From Circinella minor (taxonomy: Eukaryota > Mucoromycota > Mucoromycetes > Mucorales > Lichtheimiaceae), in NCBI GenBank assembly GCA_016758965.1, contig JAEPRB010000015.1, positions 186,001 to 250,000 on the forward strand: a stretch of 64,000 nt of DNA, in the 5' to 3' direction. Numbering within the stretch: the stretch's first letter is position 1; each line of letters opens with the position of its first letter. This document shows positions 1 to 10,204 of this stretch, in pieces. Below the pieces are notes generated by a model, which ran no database searches, was not told the DNA's origin, and worked only from the letters and a program-made list of their open reading frames with translations. The position numbers and the translations under genes are program-made.

Positions 1-196
1 TGATCAACTCTACAATTTACTAGATGTACCAAAACCTATCTTAAAACCTGCTGTCAAAAAAGTTTGATATAAAAAATCTAGTTAATATCTTGCTCATGTG
101 GCTTGTGTACTGCTTTTAATTTCTTGCATGAATTCATTTTTTATTTTATTCCCAACCCCTTTTATCTCGATAATATAACAAAATAAATAAATAAAA
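1..196. other. 5' edge, no complete gene
   Basis: AT-rich sequence upstream of the first gene. A short possible coding tail followed by a stop can be read at the extreme left, but the window edge prevents any assignment. The last 40 bases are A-rich and lead into the ATG at 197. Confidence 0.4.
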
Positions 197-1410
197 ATGC
201 CACCAAAGAAAAAGAAACTCAAGACTTCATTAAACAATGTACTTAATGCAGCACAAAAAATGCAAAAAGAAAAACATAAGCAACAAGTTCGTGAAGCTCA
301 ACTTGCCAAAGTGAAACAAAAACAAAAGGTTCATCCTCAACATGGACGAAAACCCAACTACAATAAACTGGATCGCGTTCTATTGATTGGTGAAGGCAAT
401 TTTTCATTTGCACGATCATTAGCCGAGAATTATATGCAAGAAAATACTGGACAAATTATTGCTACATGCTATGATAGTGAACAAGTTTTGATCGAAAAAT
501 ATGGAGACGAAGTAAAAAATAACTTGGTTAAATTAAAAGAACTGGGCGTTACTGTGTTGTTTGATATTGATGGAACAAAGTTACACAAGTATAAGGATTT
601 ACGGAAAAATCGATATACAAGAATTATTTTCAATTTTCCACATGCAGGTAAAATAATAATAGTCACTTATTTTTTGTTGTCATCATAGTGGAGTTACTAT
701 GGTCCCATTAACAATAGTAACGCTAACGTAATTATTTATTTATTACAGGTGCGGGTATTAAGGATCAAGATCATAATGTACGTGCAAACCAAAAATTGTT
801 AAACGAATTCTTTTCTTCTGCAATGCCACTCTTATCAACTGAAGGTGAAACCAGTCGTTTTCATCCAATCAAAAACCAGCAACAAGAGGAACAACAAAAC
901 GAAGATGAGGATGAAAAGGAGTTATTAGAAGGATTTGTACCAGAAATAGATGATCAAGAAGAGGAGGAATTAGAACCACTACCTGAAGGTGAAATGCATG
1001 TCACTATCAAGACCTGTAAACCATATAATCTATGGGATGTGCGATCCTTAGCCAAAACAACAGGGAGATTGGCTATCAAGACAACATTTCCATTTCATCC
1101 GGATATATACCCTGGATATGAACATCGTCGTACGTTAGGATTCAAGGAAGGTGTTAGCAAGGGTGAAAATGCAGAGATTATTAAATCAGATCCAAAGACA
1201 TTTGTTGTTGTACGCAAGTCAGCTATGGAGGCAGATGTGGAAAAGAGTAAACAAGGTGCTATTAAAAGAAAGAAAGAATTGCAAAGACGAGCTTTGATAG
1301 GAAAAAAGAAACGGAAACAGCAACATCTTGCAAGGAAGGGTGAAAGTAGTGATGATGATGACGATGACGATGATGATTTTGGTGTTGATGATTATAATGT
1401 ACATATATAA
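197..1410 (+). CDS. BMT5: BMT5-like 25S rRNA (uracil-N3)-methyltransferase
   Basis: Two exons (197-647, 749-1410) joined by a 101-nt GT-AG intron encode 370 residues. The N-terminus is Lys-rich, fitting a nucleolar protein. The SAM-binding loop LIGEGNFSFARSLAE lies near residues 61-75. After splicing, FPHAGAGIKDQDHNVRANQ matches the conserved FPH..G....R.NQ..L..FF block of the DUF2431/BMT5 family. Family members methylate a uridine of large-subunit rRNA in the nucleolus. The protein is slightly longer than the yeast enzyme because of an acidic insert near residues 190-225 and a C-terminal Lys/Arg-rich plus poly-Asp tail. The ATG at 197 is the first in frame and sits in an A-rich leader. Family assignment is firm; the exact methylated base is inferred from yeast. 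Confidence 0.9.
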
Positions 1411-2281
1411 CAATAATAATAAATCAGGATCATTTCTACTGTAACACTTCTGTTTGTGAACTTAGTTGTACAGATTTCAGTTATTGATGGGGTTAAAAAC
1501 ATATCCTCTCAGATGTTTTCTTCTTTTTTTTTTTAACATTTGAGTACAAGTTATAAATTTAAGATTATTTACCAATAAATACGTATATTCATTAAACAAA
1601 TTTAAATTCTAGTAAATGATAGCGAATCAAATCTTGTAGTCATAACCTGCATAGATAAAAATCAACTTCCCTTTATAACACAATGTACCCAGGATATTTC
1701 CATTTTGGTGATGTTCCAAATTACATAATAATTCACTTGTATAGTGCAAAGAAAAAGTATACAGTTACTCCATCATTTATTATTATTATTATTATGCATT
1801 AGCATCCACCCAAATTGCATTACCAAATAGCAAAATCTAAATCTTGATTATATTAGCGTTAGGTAAAAAAAAGATGGCCTGACATATATTAGTCTTTTAT
1901 AACTGTGAGCGGAGATGTTTCGTAGTAATAATGCAGCGTGCAATTGTGAGAACCTTTTTTTGTGTAAAAAAAGGGTATCTGTGTACCTATTAAAAAGCGC
2001 ACGCACCATTCCATGGTGTAACATTAACAATCAAGAACAAAAACCCTTTTTAAGATAACGAGAATGTATTATCATGAGAGAATTGCTTGTATTTTCCTTT
2101 GCAAAAGGGTATTTTTCTTGTACAACAATAAACATTAGCAGTAAGAGAGGATCAAAAAAAAATTGTAAAAATAAAAGAAGGTATCGTAATATAATCAATT
2201 CCTTTTTTCCTTTCTTCTTTATTTTAATTAAATACATTTCATTCCCATCTTATAAATTCTATAACATTACCTATTAAAAAA
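1411..2281. other. Intergenic, 3' end of BMT5 and promoter of the repeat-peptide gene
   Basis: No supportable gene. It contains A/T homopolymers, a short ATT repeat near 1780, and a TATAAA at 2251-2256 about 30 bases before the next start codon. Short open frames here are low-complexity and lack coding character. Confidence 0.5.
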
Positions 2282-3067
2282 ATGAAGCTTATTTCAACCA
2301 TTACACTCGCACTGTTCGCAATATCTGCTATCAATGCTAAAGCAGAATCAGAAACTGCTACATTAAATCGAATAACAATCCCTTTGGTACAAAGTTATAG
2401 TGGTCAATTCGCACAAGCTCAAAAAGCTGCTTTATTCGATAAACGACAAACTTCCAATGTCACAGGGGGTGGTAACAAACAAAGACGCCAAACCTCTAAT
2501 GTAACTGGTGCCAATGAAAAACGACAAACCTCTAATGTAACCGGTGCCAATGAAAAACGACAAACCTCTAATGTCACTGGTTCCAATGAAAAACGACAAA
2601 CCTCCAACGTTACTGGTGCCAATGAAAAACGACAAACCTCTAATGTAACTGGTTCCAATGAAAAACGACAAACCTCCAACATTACTGGTGGTAATGAAAA
2701 GAGACAAACCTCTAATGTAACTGGTGCCAATGAAAAACGACAAACCTCCAACGTTACTGGTGCCAATGAAAAACGACAAACCTCCAACGTTACTGGTGGT
2801 AATGAAAAGAGACAAACCTCTAATGTAACTGGTGGTAATGAAAAGCGACAAACCTCTAATGTAACTGGTGCCAATGAAAAACGACAAACCTCTAATGTAA
2901 CTGGTGCCAATGAAAAGAGACAAACCTCTAATGTAACTGGTGCCAATGAAAAACGACAAACCTCTAATGTCACTGGTTCCAATGAAAAACGACAAACCTC
3001 CAACGTTACTGGTGGTAATGAAAAGAGACAAACCTCCAATGTCACTGGCAACAAGATGAACTTCTAA
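2282..3067 (+). CDS. Secreted Kex2-processed repeat peptide precursor (KEP-like)
   Basis: A single-exon 261-residue protein. Residues 1-19 form a classical signal peptide (Lys, hydrophobic core, Ala-x-Ala type end). Residues 20-55 are a spacer ending FDKR. Residues 56-261 are 17 tandem units starting QTSN[V/I]TG. Fifteen are exact 12-residue units QTSNVTG[A/S/G]NEKR (one has Ile for Val), the first is a 14-residue variant ending KQRR, and the last ends NKMNF without a dibasic site. Lys-Arg after each unit is the typical Kex2/furin site. Cleavage plus basic-residue trimming would release about 15 near-identical decapeptides with N-terminal Gln, which can cyclise to pyroglutamate, and one N-x-T glycosylation sequon each. 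The architecture matches fungal Kex2-processed repeat proteins; the peptide itself is unfamiliar to me. Release, modification and function are inference. Confidence 0.85.
   Translation: MKLISTITLALFAISAINAKAESETATLNRITIPLVQSYSGQFAQAQKAALFDKRQTSNVTGGGNKQRRQTSNVTGANEKRQTSNVTGANEKRQTSNVTGSNEKRQTSNVTGANEKRQTSNVTGSNEKRQTSNITGGNEKRQTSNVTGANEKRQTSNVTGANEKRQTSNVTGGNEKRQTSNVTGGNEKRQTSNVTGANEKRQTSNVTGANEKRQTSNVTGANEKRQTSNVTGSNEKRQTSNVTGGNEKRQTSNVTGNKMNF
2447..3064 (+). repeat. In-frame 36-bp tandem repeat encoding QTSNVTGxNEKR
   Basis: Seventeen consecutive units, 15 of exactly 36 bp, lie inside the peptide precursor gene. Units differ mainly at synonymous positions (Asn-Val-Thr is written AATGTAACT, AATGTCACT or AACGTTACT) and at the eighth residue (GCC, TCC or GGT). 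Larger blocks recur: the Ser-type unit followed by an AACGTTACT unit appears near 2560 and near 2960, suggesting expansion by unequal exchange. Confidence 0.9.
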
Positions 3068-3962
3068 ACTTGACCACACTTTGTTTCAGGATATATTCAA
3101 GCTATATTCGGGTATAAAAATAAACTGTTTTGATGGATGAATTAATTTTATATTACTAGTTAATCAAAAACGCATCTAAGAGTTATAAAAACTACAAACT
3201 TGTTTTTTTTACTACGTAAAAGCATTAATAAACTTAATTCAATACCCGATAGAGTATCATCATACATTTTGTGTAGAAATATATAAAAAAAATTCATAAT
3301 GCAGTACGTTCAGTACGTAGTATAATTCTGCTTATATTGTTAGAATAGAGTTAAAAGTAGATGTGTATATTGTTAATATTTATCTATATATATAAATACA
3401 CGCATTTATCATAACGTAAATATGTAAAGTTAACAAGCGATTTTCTAGAAACATATATAAAGGAAAGGGCTCAATTTTTATTCCAATAGATAGGGCCACG
3501 ATATTATTTTGGTAAAACACCATTTTTTATGGTGCATAAGCAAGAATATTAATACAAGAATTCTGGTGCTGATTTATGCATAAGATATCATTTATTGATC
3601 TTAGCTCTGGTTCCATATATAGTGCATCAACGACATTAAAGTGTTCGATTATTATTAATCTAAGATCAATCAATAGATTTGTGATATGTTGTTTTATACG
3701 TAGTGCTCAGTTTTATTTTATTTAGCAAAGAATAATATCTCATCACCTGTGATAATAACTATGATATATGGTTTTGGAAAGTTTGAAGAAATATAAATAG
3801 TTTTTTTGTTCTAGATTTATTTTACAGTACATATTTAATTAACTATTGTGACACCCATATTTCAGAATACATTTTTGTGGATATACAATATTATGCATAT
3901 TTTTTTTATAATATGTAATACGTACGTAGCTCCCAATTATGGGTCCTTTCTACAAGTACTGA
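3068..3962. other. Intergenic, very AT-rich
   Basis: No gene seen. The stretch holds AATAAA-like sequences after the repeat-peptide gene, long A/T runs and several TACGTA-containing palindromes (for example around 3318, 3701 and 3920). No open frame has coding character before the pseudogene that begins near 3963. Confidence 0.5.
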
Positions 3963-5000
3963 GGATACAATTTCCCAACACTCCCAACACTTCCAACATC
4001 TATATATGAACAGTATAATGCTACTTTTTCTACTACGTTAAAACCATCACAAGTCCCATTCGCTATTACGTATTGATAATGAAGGAGCTCAGGTGAATGG
4101 TAGTTGTGAGGTTGATACTGTATCTCTCTCGAGGATCTTACTGTTAATAACCAAGTTGTTAGTTTAGTAAATGATGCCAACTTACTTTTTGAAAAACAGT
4201 GTTATAATTACAGTGTCATTGGATTCAGTTTCCCTGGAGTCAATGTGTTTTCTGGTGACACACAACGTGACCACAATATTTTATTGGTGTTCAATCTTTT
4301 ATATAATATTATTATATCTGAGCCAGTTTTCTCCGTAATCTCAACATGGAAGGTTCTGGTGAATTTTCAATTAATGATATCTATGGATCCGAGATTAAAG
4401 ACAATAAAATTCATGCACCTGTCCTTTCGTATAATATCGACCAAGCCGATGGCAAGCAACAACAGATTAGGGTTACTATCTTTATTGGGCAGTTGCTGGT
4501 GTCGGATTGGATTCTTTTTTTTTTTTTGATACGTATCAAAGTGATTTCACCAGTGATGATTTGCTATCCAACAATCATCTACCCTTGATACTGGCTCAGC
4601 ACTTAGCTATAAACCCCAGTCCGTAGTCGATGAAATTATTACATCTTCTGTTCAAAATGCAGATGACTTTAAACTTGACAAAGGTCTTTTTCTACAAGTG
4701 GTGCGTATAACATTAATTGTTCCTATGGCACTGTTGCTGAAAAGCACGACGATAGCAAATATATTCAGCTCAATGTTGCTATCGCTGACGATAAAAATAA
4801 TGACAATGATACATTCAACCTGACTGTACCTATCCATAAACTTGTAATTCTATTAGACGCTGATACTATTGACGAAGCAAATACATGTATGTTTGAAATT
4901 GCTCCTGTACCAACATCTAAGCAAATTAATGAAGAATATGCCTTTGATGGGTCCTATTATCTTGGTAAAACCATACTGCAATATGTTATACTGTCTTTGA
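3963..5000 (+). pseudogene. Frameshifted remnant of an unrecognised, probably secreted protein gene
   Basis: Clear protein-like text runs through all three plus frames with abrupt shifts and no GT-AG signals between the pieces. Examples are GYNFPTLPTLPTSIYEQYNA (from 3963), a shift at about 4074 to DNEGAQVNGSCEVD, another near 4135 to VVSLVNDANLLFEKQ, MEGSGEFSINDIYGSE (4346), DTGSALSYKPQSVVDEIITS (about 4588) and QLNVAIADDKNNDND (about 4770), ending near 4980. At least five shifts or stops break it. Asn/Thr/Ser/Gly-rich composition suggests an extracellular or surface protein, but I do not recognise the family. It is decayed rather than a multi-intron gene because the shifts fall inside continuous coding text. 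Confidence 0.7.
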
Positions 5001-5284
5001 TATGCAGCAATAGTGTGTTGGATTTTCACCCGTTGCTTAGTTACCTGTAGTGATAGTATATATTGCTGATATAAAGATTACAAAATTATTTTATGTACAA
5101 AAAAAGAAACTGGTCTTCAAAATTTAGTTAGTTTTAGTCTATCAAATTTCATATTCAGAAAAGCCTTCAAAGACAATGCTGTCACGTAAAACTCCCTTGT
5201 CCTTTGAGACGGGGTACAAGTTACTTTAAACTGACTTCCTTCTTTTAAACCTTTTTATTTATTTATTTCTTCAAACTTGGAAAA

Positions 5285-7175
5285 ATGGCTGACAACTCGC
5301 AATCATCCTTGATCCTTGGTATGAAGCCTAAAACTTTTGCATTGGCAACTGCCGGTGCTGTAGTTGCTGCTTCCTTGGGTTATGCCGTCTACTTTGATCA
5401 TAAACGACGAAACGATCCTACCCTGAGAAAGCAAATGAGTGAGTATAATTTATTTATTTTGGATAAACGCGTTAAATGTTGCGAGGATATTTTATTTTAT
5501 TCGAAACAAGGAAATTAATTCATGGTCTTGTTGAATTTTTTTTTAAAAGGACGCGAACGTAAGAAAGTTAAAAAAGCTGCAAAGGCTGCTGAGGAAGATG
5601 CCAAGCAAGGCAAGCTTAAGCTTATTGATCAAGTGTTGGAAGCTGTTGCAAAGGAACCTATGCCAGCTACACCCGAAGCAAAGGAAAAGTATTTCATGGA
5701 GCAAGTGGCTGCTGGTGAACAGCTTTGTAATGCAGGTAAAAATTGAACTACATATATGCATTTGAAAGCAAGAGAAAGGGAATAAGGAAGTGAGAAAGCT
5801 AAATTATTGTTATTGTCTACAATAGGTGAAGCTTATTATAATGATGCCGTTTTACCATTCTATAAGGCTTTAAAGGTTTATCCCGCTCCATTAGAATTGA
5901 TCATGATTTATCAAAAGACTGTACCCGAACCTGTTTTCCAAACTGTTGTTCAATTGATGGCATTAGAGGTAAGAAGGAAAGGAGGATTTTCTGGGGTATA
6001 TAAATTGGGATATAAGGTTTGTCTAACACTGTAAGTTTACAATTTATTAGCAAAACAAGCGTCAAACCGCGTTTTATGAACAGTTCCCAAGCAAGGACAC
6101 ACATGTTCGACTTGCTGAACTTCCAGCTGGTAAAACCCCTGAAGGCAAACCTATTGTCCGTCGTGGATTGGTTGCCGATGAAGAAGTGAAGGATGGTCAA
6201 ACTATTTACACTGAATCTCCCTTGGTTTCTGGTCTTCATCCTTCTCTTGAGGTAAGAAAAAACAATAATAATTAATAGTTATCAGTTTATCATTGATTTG
6301 TGATTATTTATTTATATTGGGATTTATAGGGCGAATACTGTAACTACTGTTTGAAAAAGTTGCCTGAAGAAGGAAAGGTCGAGTGTAGTAACTGTGATAA
6401 GGTTGCATTCTGCAGTGCAGAATGTGAAAAGGTTGCCAATGAAAACTATCATCGTTACCTTTGTATCAACAACAAGGTACTCAAAGAAGGTGAAGTGGAT
6501 ACTGAAGATGAAGAAAAAACAGCACCATCAAACAATAGCGATAAGGAAAAAGCATTCCTTGAATACACAAAAGAAAAGAATACCAAGTATTCATACATGG
6601 TCGCCAAGTTCTTAAGTACCATGGTTGCTGAAGAAATGGAACGTACACGTAGCGGTGAATCCGCCGAAAATACTTATAATTCTTGGGATCATATTGATCG
6701 TTTCCGTTATCTCGATACTTCGGCTAACGAAGATACTGCACGTGAAATCGAAATGTTGAAGGAAATGTTGGGTAGCAAGGTTCAAGGTATTAGCGAATTT
6801 TTGACTGATGAAATCTATTTGATGCTTAAGGGCAAATTATTATTTAATGCATATGCTGTTAATATTGGTGAAGATATTGATGTACCGGTAAGAAGAATTT
6901 ACTTTTGTCTTGGTTATTTATTATTATAAAATAGAAACTAAATAAGAAATATATATATATAGGAATCGAGTGAACATATGCGTAAGACTTCAAGTGACAA
7001 GAAACCTGTTGGTGCCGCTCTTTATAAGATTTCCACATACATTGGTCAATCTGAAGAAGAACCTAATGTCAAGGTTGTCTTTGGTGATAACCATGATATT
7101 TCCGTAGTTGCATTGAAAGATATCTCGAAAGATACAGAACTTGTCGCTTCTTACTCTTTGCCTGTCCCTGTTTAG
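5285..7175 (+). CDS. TOM20: Tom20 mitochondrial import receptor fused to MYND/SET-like domain
   Basis: Six exons (5285-5438, 5550-5735, 5826-5968, 6051-6251, 6330-6887, 6963-7175) keep phase and give 484 residues. Residues about 14-36 form an N-terminal membrane anchor followed by FDHKRRNDPTLRKQM, typical of Tom20. GEQLCNAGEAYYNDAV and YQKTVPEPVFQTVVQLM are the Tom20 presequence-receptor core, to about residue 160. Residues 232-273 are a full MYND zinc finger (C232, C235, C247, C250, C256, C260, H269, C273). The rest follows SMYD-type SET order, ending ALKDISKDTELVASYS, but the NHSCxPN segment reads IGQSEEEPN. The N-terminus predicts an outer-membrane, cytosol-facing protein. Each domain is confident. 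Fusion rests on continuous phase with no stop at the junction; intron 3 retention would end the protein at 182 residues. Confidence 0.85.
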
Positions 7176-7841
7176 ATTCAGTCTGCTTCACATTATGAGA
7201 ATTATAATTCTTATATATAAATATTTCCCCTTTCCCTCTCACACACATACACACCCACCCTTCTCTCTATATTCCGTCCTTGTATACATTTCAAGTTTTT
7301 CACGACCTAATCCAAACATCAAAAACAAAAAAAAGTTATATATATTAATATGTACTATCGATATATTATAATCTATTATTTAGGAGATGGCAATTTATGA
7401 TTTATTTGCGTTTTTTGGCTTTTGTTTTTTAGCTTTTGTTTTTTAATATTTAAAGTATAATTTTTTATTAAGATGCAATACTGTGAAAATTAATCAAGGA
7501 CACGAAACGGAACAACCTAATGAAAACAATGATAGTAACATTCTTCATTGTTATCATAATTTCATCATGCTCACGGACTGATCGTAATAGTGAGGTGATG
7601 AGTATTATATAAAAATGACATTGTAGTAATTATGAAAACCTTGTTATAAAACTACATACTGTTCAATGTTATCATTCTGTTATAAAACGTCCAAAAAGAG
7701 GAAGGTTCGTATTGATGCTATAGCTACCAAAAAGAAAAGTGGAGAAAGCAAAAAAAAAAAAAAAAGATTTCTCGGGTTCATTACGTCAAAGCCTTAAATT
7801 GATAAAAGAACAAATAAAAAAACATATTTTTATTATTATTC
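7176..7841. other. Convergent 3' region, no gene
   Basis: Lies between the ends of two convergent genes. It has pyrimidine-rich and A-rich tracts, including an A run near 7750, and no coding signal I can support. Confidence 0.5.
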
Positions 7842-9243
7842 TTATTCTGTTGCTGTGGAAGATGGGGTATTAGGGATACAATAAACTTTTGCAGGTATCA
7901 CAAATCCATGCTCTTCATCCTTTGGATCCAAGGCAATAAATGGTGGGCATACAACAAATATTACGGTTCCCTCCGGTTCACATTTGCTGACAGGTTTCAT
8001 TGTCGTACTATCGAAAAGTGCAACACCTTCTTCGATCGCTCCACAGAACACTCGAATATCTTGTCCCTTCATGGCTAAATTCAGTTTAGCTGCACGTGCA
8101 CAAATAGCTTCTAATTTCTTTCGTTGTTGTGGTCCATCTTTGACGCGTGGATATATATGACAGAGTTCATTCAATAATTTATCCACCAAAGCATCCAAGG
8201 ATTGGTTAATAGAAGCTTGTTCTTTTTCTCCAGCTTGTCGAATCACCAAAGCACTCACTTGCTGTCTTAAACGGTTTGCCCAATCTGTGTTACGTTCATC
8301 GATCCATGTGCTCAGTTGCTTAAACGTTTCGTTAATAGAAACACCTGTGTGGATGGGTTGATTAAAAATATCTTTTGTCAACGCCTCAGTTACTAATTTT
8401 TCGGTAAACATGGTGATGATCCATGGTTCCAGTCGAGGTCTTTCGACTGTTGTCATATCATCTTTACTATAATCACTACTTGCTTTGGGATTTATATTAT
8501 CATTGATATTAGATTGTTGTTGTAAGAAATAAGCTCGAGTTTTAGGCCATCGTTCAAGAATATATTCGGAACCACCGGATCGATCCATTTTTGACTTTAA
8601 TCCCATGCAAAAATTATTCATTTGGTTGGCCAAGTGAGTGATTTCATATTGAATTGTAGATAAATCATCATCTGTTGGTCGTATGCTGTATTTTTCGTGA
8701 AAGTAGAATGGGTCCGTCAAGAATAATTCGCATACATATATACTCAGAAAAGAAAAAAAGCGAAGTAGTTTATTGTTACTTATTTTACCTTTTGACATGA
8801 GCATAAAAATTACTTTCCATGCGTTTATACTCTTCCTTTTTCGCCTCAAGTTCCTTGACCATGGTTGAGTAGGCTGTCTCCAATCGTCGATATTGTTCCA
8901 TCTGAGTTTCCAAAGCTATCTGTGCTTCTTCTTTTTCTTTGAGTACAGAGCCCTGTTCTTCATTTCGTTCCTTACGTAAATCAGCGATATAGGCGTCTTT
9001 TTCATTATTAAGTCGTTCAAGTATTTCCTTATGTATTTGTAAAGATTCCGTTAATGAACTGATAACCAAATCTTTGTCGGAATCTGTATCACTGTCTCGT
9101 CGCCCCGTACCACCATAATACGGGCTTTGAGGGGCGACCAAGATTTCACCCTTCATGTCATAATAGTCCATTGTTGACATTTCGGTAGGTTGTGTTGTTG
9201 ATGAAGAGTAAGAATCATTGTCAGTTGTTGATGCAGGTGCCAT
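7842..9243 (-). CDS. Unrecognised fungal coiled-coil protein
   Basis: Two exons (9243-8789, 8742-7842 on the minus strand) with a 46-nt GT-AG intron give 451 residues. Residues 1-55 are Ser/Thr-rich and disordered. Residues about 56-150 form a Glu/Lys-rich coiled coil (for example LRKERNEEQGSVLKEKEEAQ). The remainder is a mostly helical globular region with a conserved-looking WIDERNTDWANRLRQQVSAL segment and a C-terminal beta-rich part containing KCEPEGTVIFVVCPPFIAL. No signal peptide or membrane segment is visible. I do not recognise the family and assign no function. The intron is short but gives a smooth join (HVK-SIYVCELF). It converges on the Tom20-fusion gene. Confidence 0.75.
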
Positions 9244-9669
9244 ATTTTTGGCTTTTTTTTAAGATAGTATATGTTGAAAAGAGAGAGAGAGAGAGAAAAG
9301 AAAAGGAAAAAGAAGAAAGGGAAAAAAAAACTTTATAATAGATGTTAATCATAATAATATTATACGGAGTATATTGTCATTATGTATGTTAATCCCCTTA
9401 TTTTCCTTCTCTTTTACATACTTTATATCTATATACTATATTTATAGGAGCAGAAATAAATTCTAAACAACTCAGTTTTAAAAAATTAATAGAGCAAAAA
9501 GGACCTCATTTAAAAGAATAAAAGGAGGAGCAGGCTTGCTGCAATTTATTTTTATGAAGATAAATACAGATGCGTGTTGTTAACTTGTTAAAAATGTTAT
9601 GTTTTTTTTATATAGGATCAGAAATAATAAAATAATATATACAGTTTTGTTATGCTTTTCTTTCCTTTT
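9244..9669. other. Intergenic, AT-rich
   Basis: Promoter side of the coiled-coil gene, with a GA-rich tract at 9280-9330, joined to the 3' flank of the SBDS-like gene. No gene seen. Confidence 0.5.
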
Positions 9670-10204
9670 TTACATATTCTTTTCTTCTCCGTTTTCGACT
9701 ATTTGTTCAACAACTTTGTCCACGTCATTTGTATGAAATGCACTTCTACAATAAGATAAAAATAAAATAGTTAATAAAATAGTTAATAACCAATTTGTGT
9801 ATATAGTTTAGACACTTTACAAATAGTAATAATAATAAAAACAAGGAGAAAGCTTATATGTTTGGGAAAGAAAAAATTTGGGATAACGAGGAGGAATAAG
9901 GGAGAAAATTTACAGAAAATTAAAAAAAAACACATACTGAAGAGCACCCTTGGATGGTCGAATATATTCACCAGTTTCACTTCCAGTTGAAGTTGTCATG
10001 ACATCGAATGCTTTTAAATAATAAATTTTTTGATTAGTATTTATTAAAGAACAAACGATATGAAAACAACTTATTATACTCACATTGGACAACATCGACA
10101 AGTGGAATGGTTTTATCCTTACGCCAACGACTACTCATGCCTTTATTGGCAATAACAAAGTATTCTTGATTATCATCGCCTCGATAAGTAATTTTGCTTG
10201 CCAT
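9670..10204 (-). CDS. SBDS N-terminal-domain mini-protein (Rtc3-like)
   Basis: Three exons (10204-10084, 10010-9938, 9745-9670, minus strand) give 89 residues. The small exons explain why the gene is easily missed. The protein begins MASKITYRGDDNQEYFVIAN, continues VVQSFDVMTTSTGSETGEY and ends VDKVVEQIVENGEE. This follows the single FYSH/SBDS N-terminal fold seen in yeast Rtc3/Hgh2: a beta strand, a FDVF-type strand, a variable loop, then a K/A-Q-Q-x-AF helix and a DV..V...I..NG helix. Rtc3-type proteins are linked to RNA metabolism in yeast; that role is transferred from the family. All three joins keep frame, with good donors (GTGAGT, GTATGT). Confidence 0.8.

Noticed and set aside
2447..3064. 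CRISPR-like array (36-bp repeats)
   Set aside because: Units are directly adjacent without spacers, lie in a eukaryotic coding frame, and encode a conserved peptide.
2282..3067. Dikaritin-type RiPP precursor (ustiloxin-like)
   Set aside because: Repeat and KR layout fits, but the core lacks the Tyr or other aromatic residue used for cyclisation, and no UstY/DUF3328 oxidase gene is nearby.
2419..3079. Two long minus-strand open frames (over 200 codons) opposite the peptide precursor
   Set aside because: They exist because a 36-bp repeat divisible by three keeps frames open. Their translations are shadow repeats without a signal or a family.
3963..5000. Multi-intron functional gene instead of a pseudogene
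   Set aside because: Frame changes occur within continuous protein-like text and without GT...AG pairs at the shift points.
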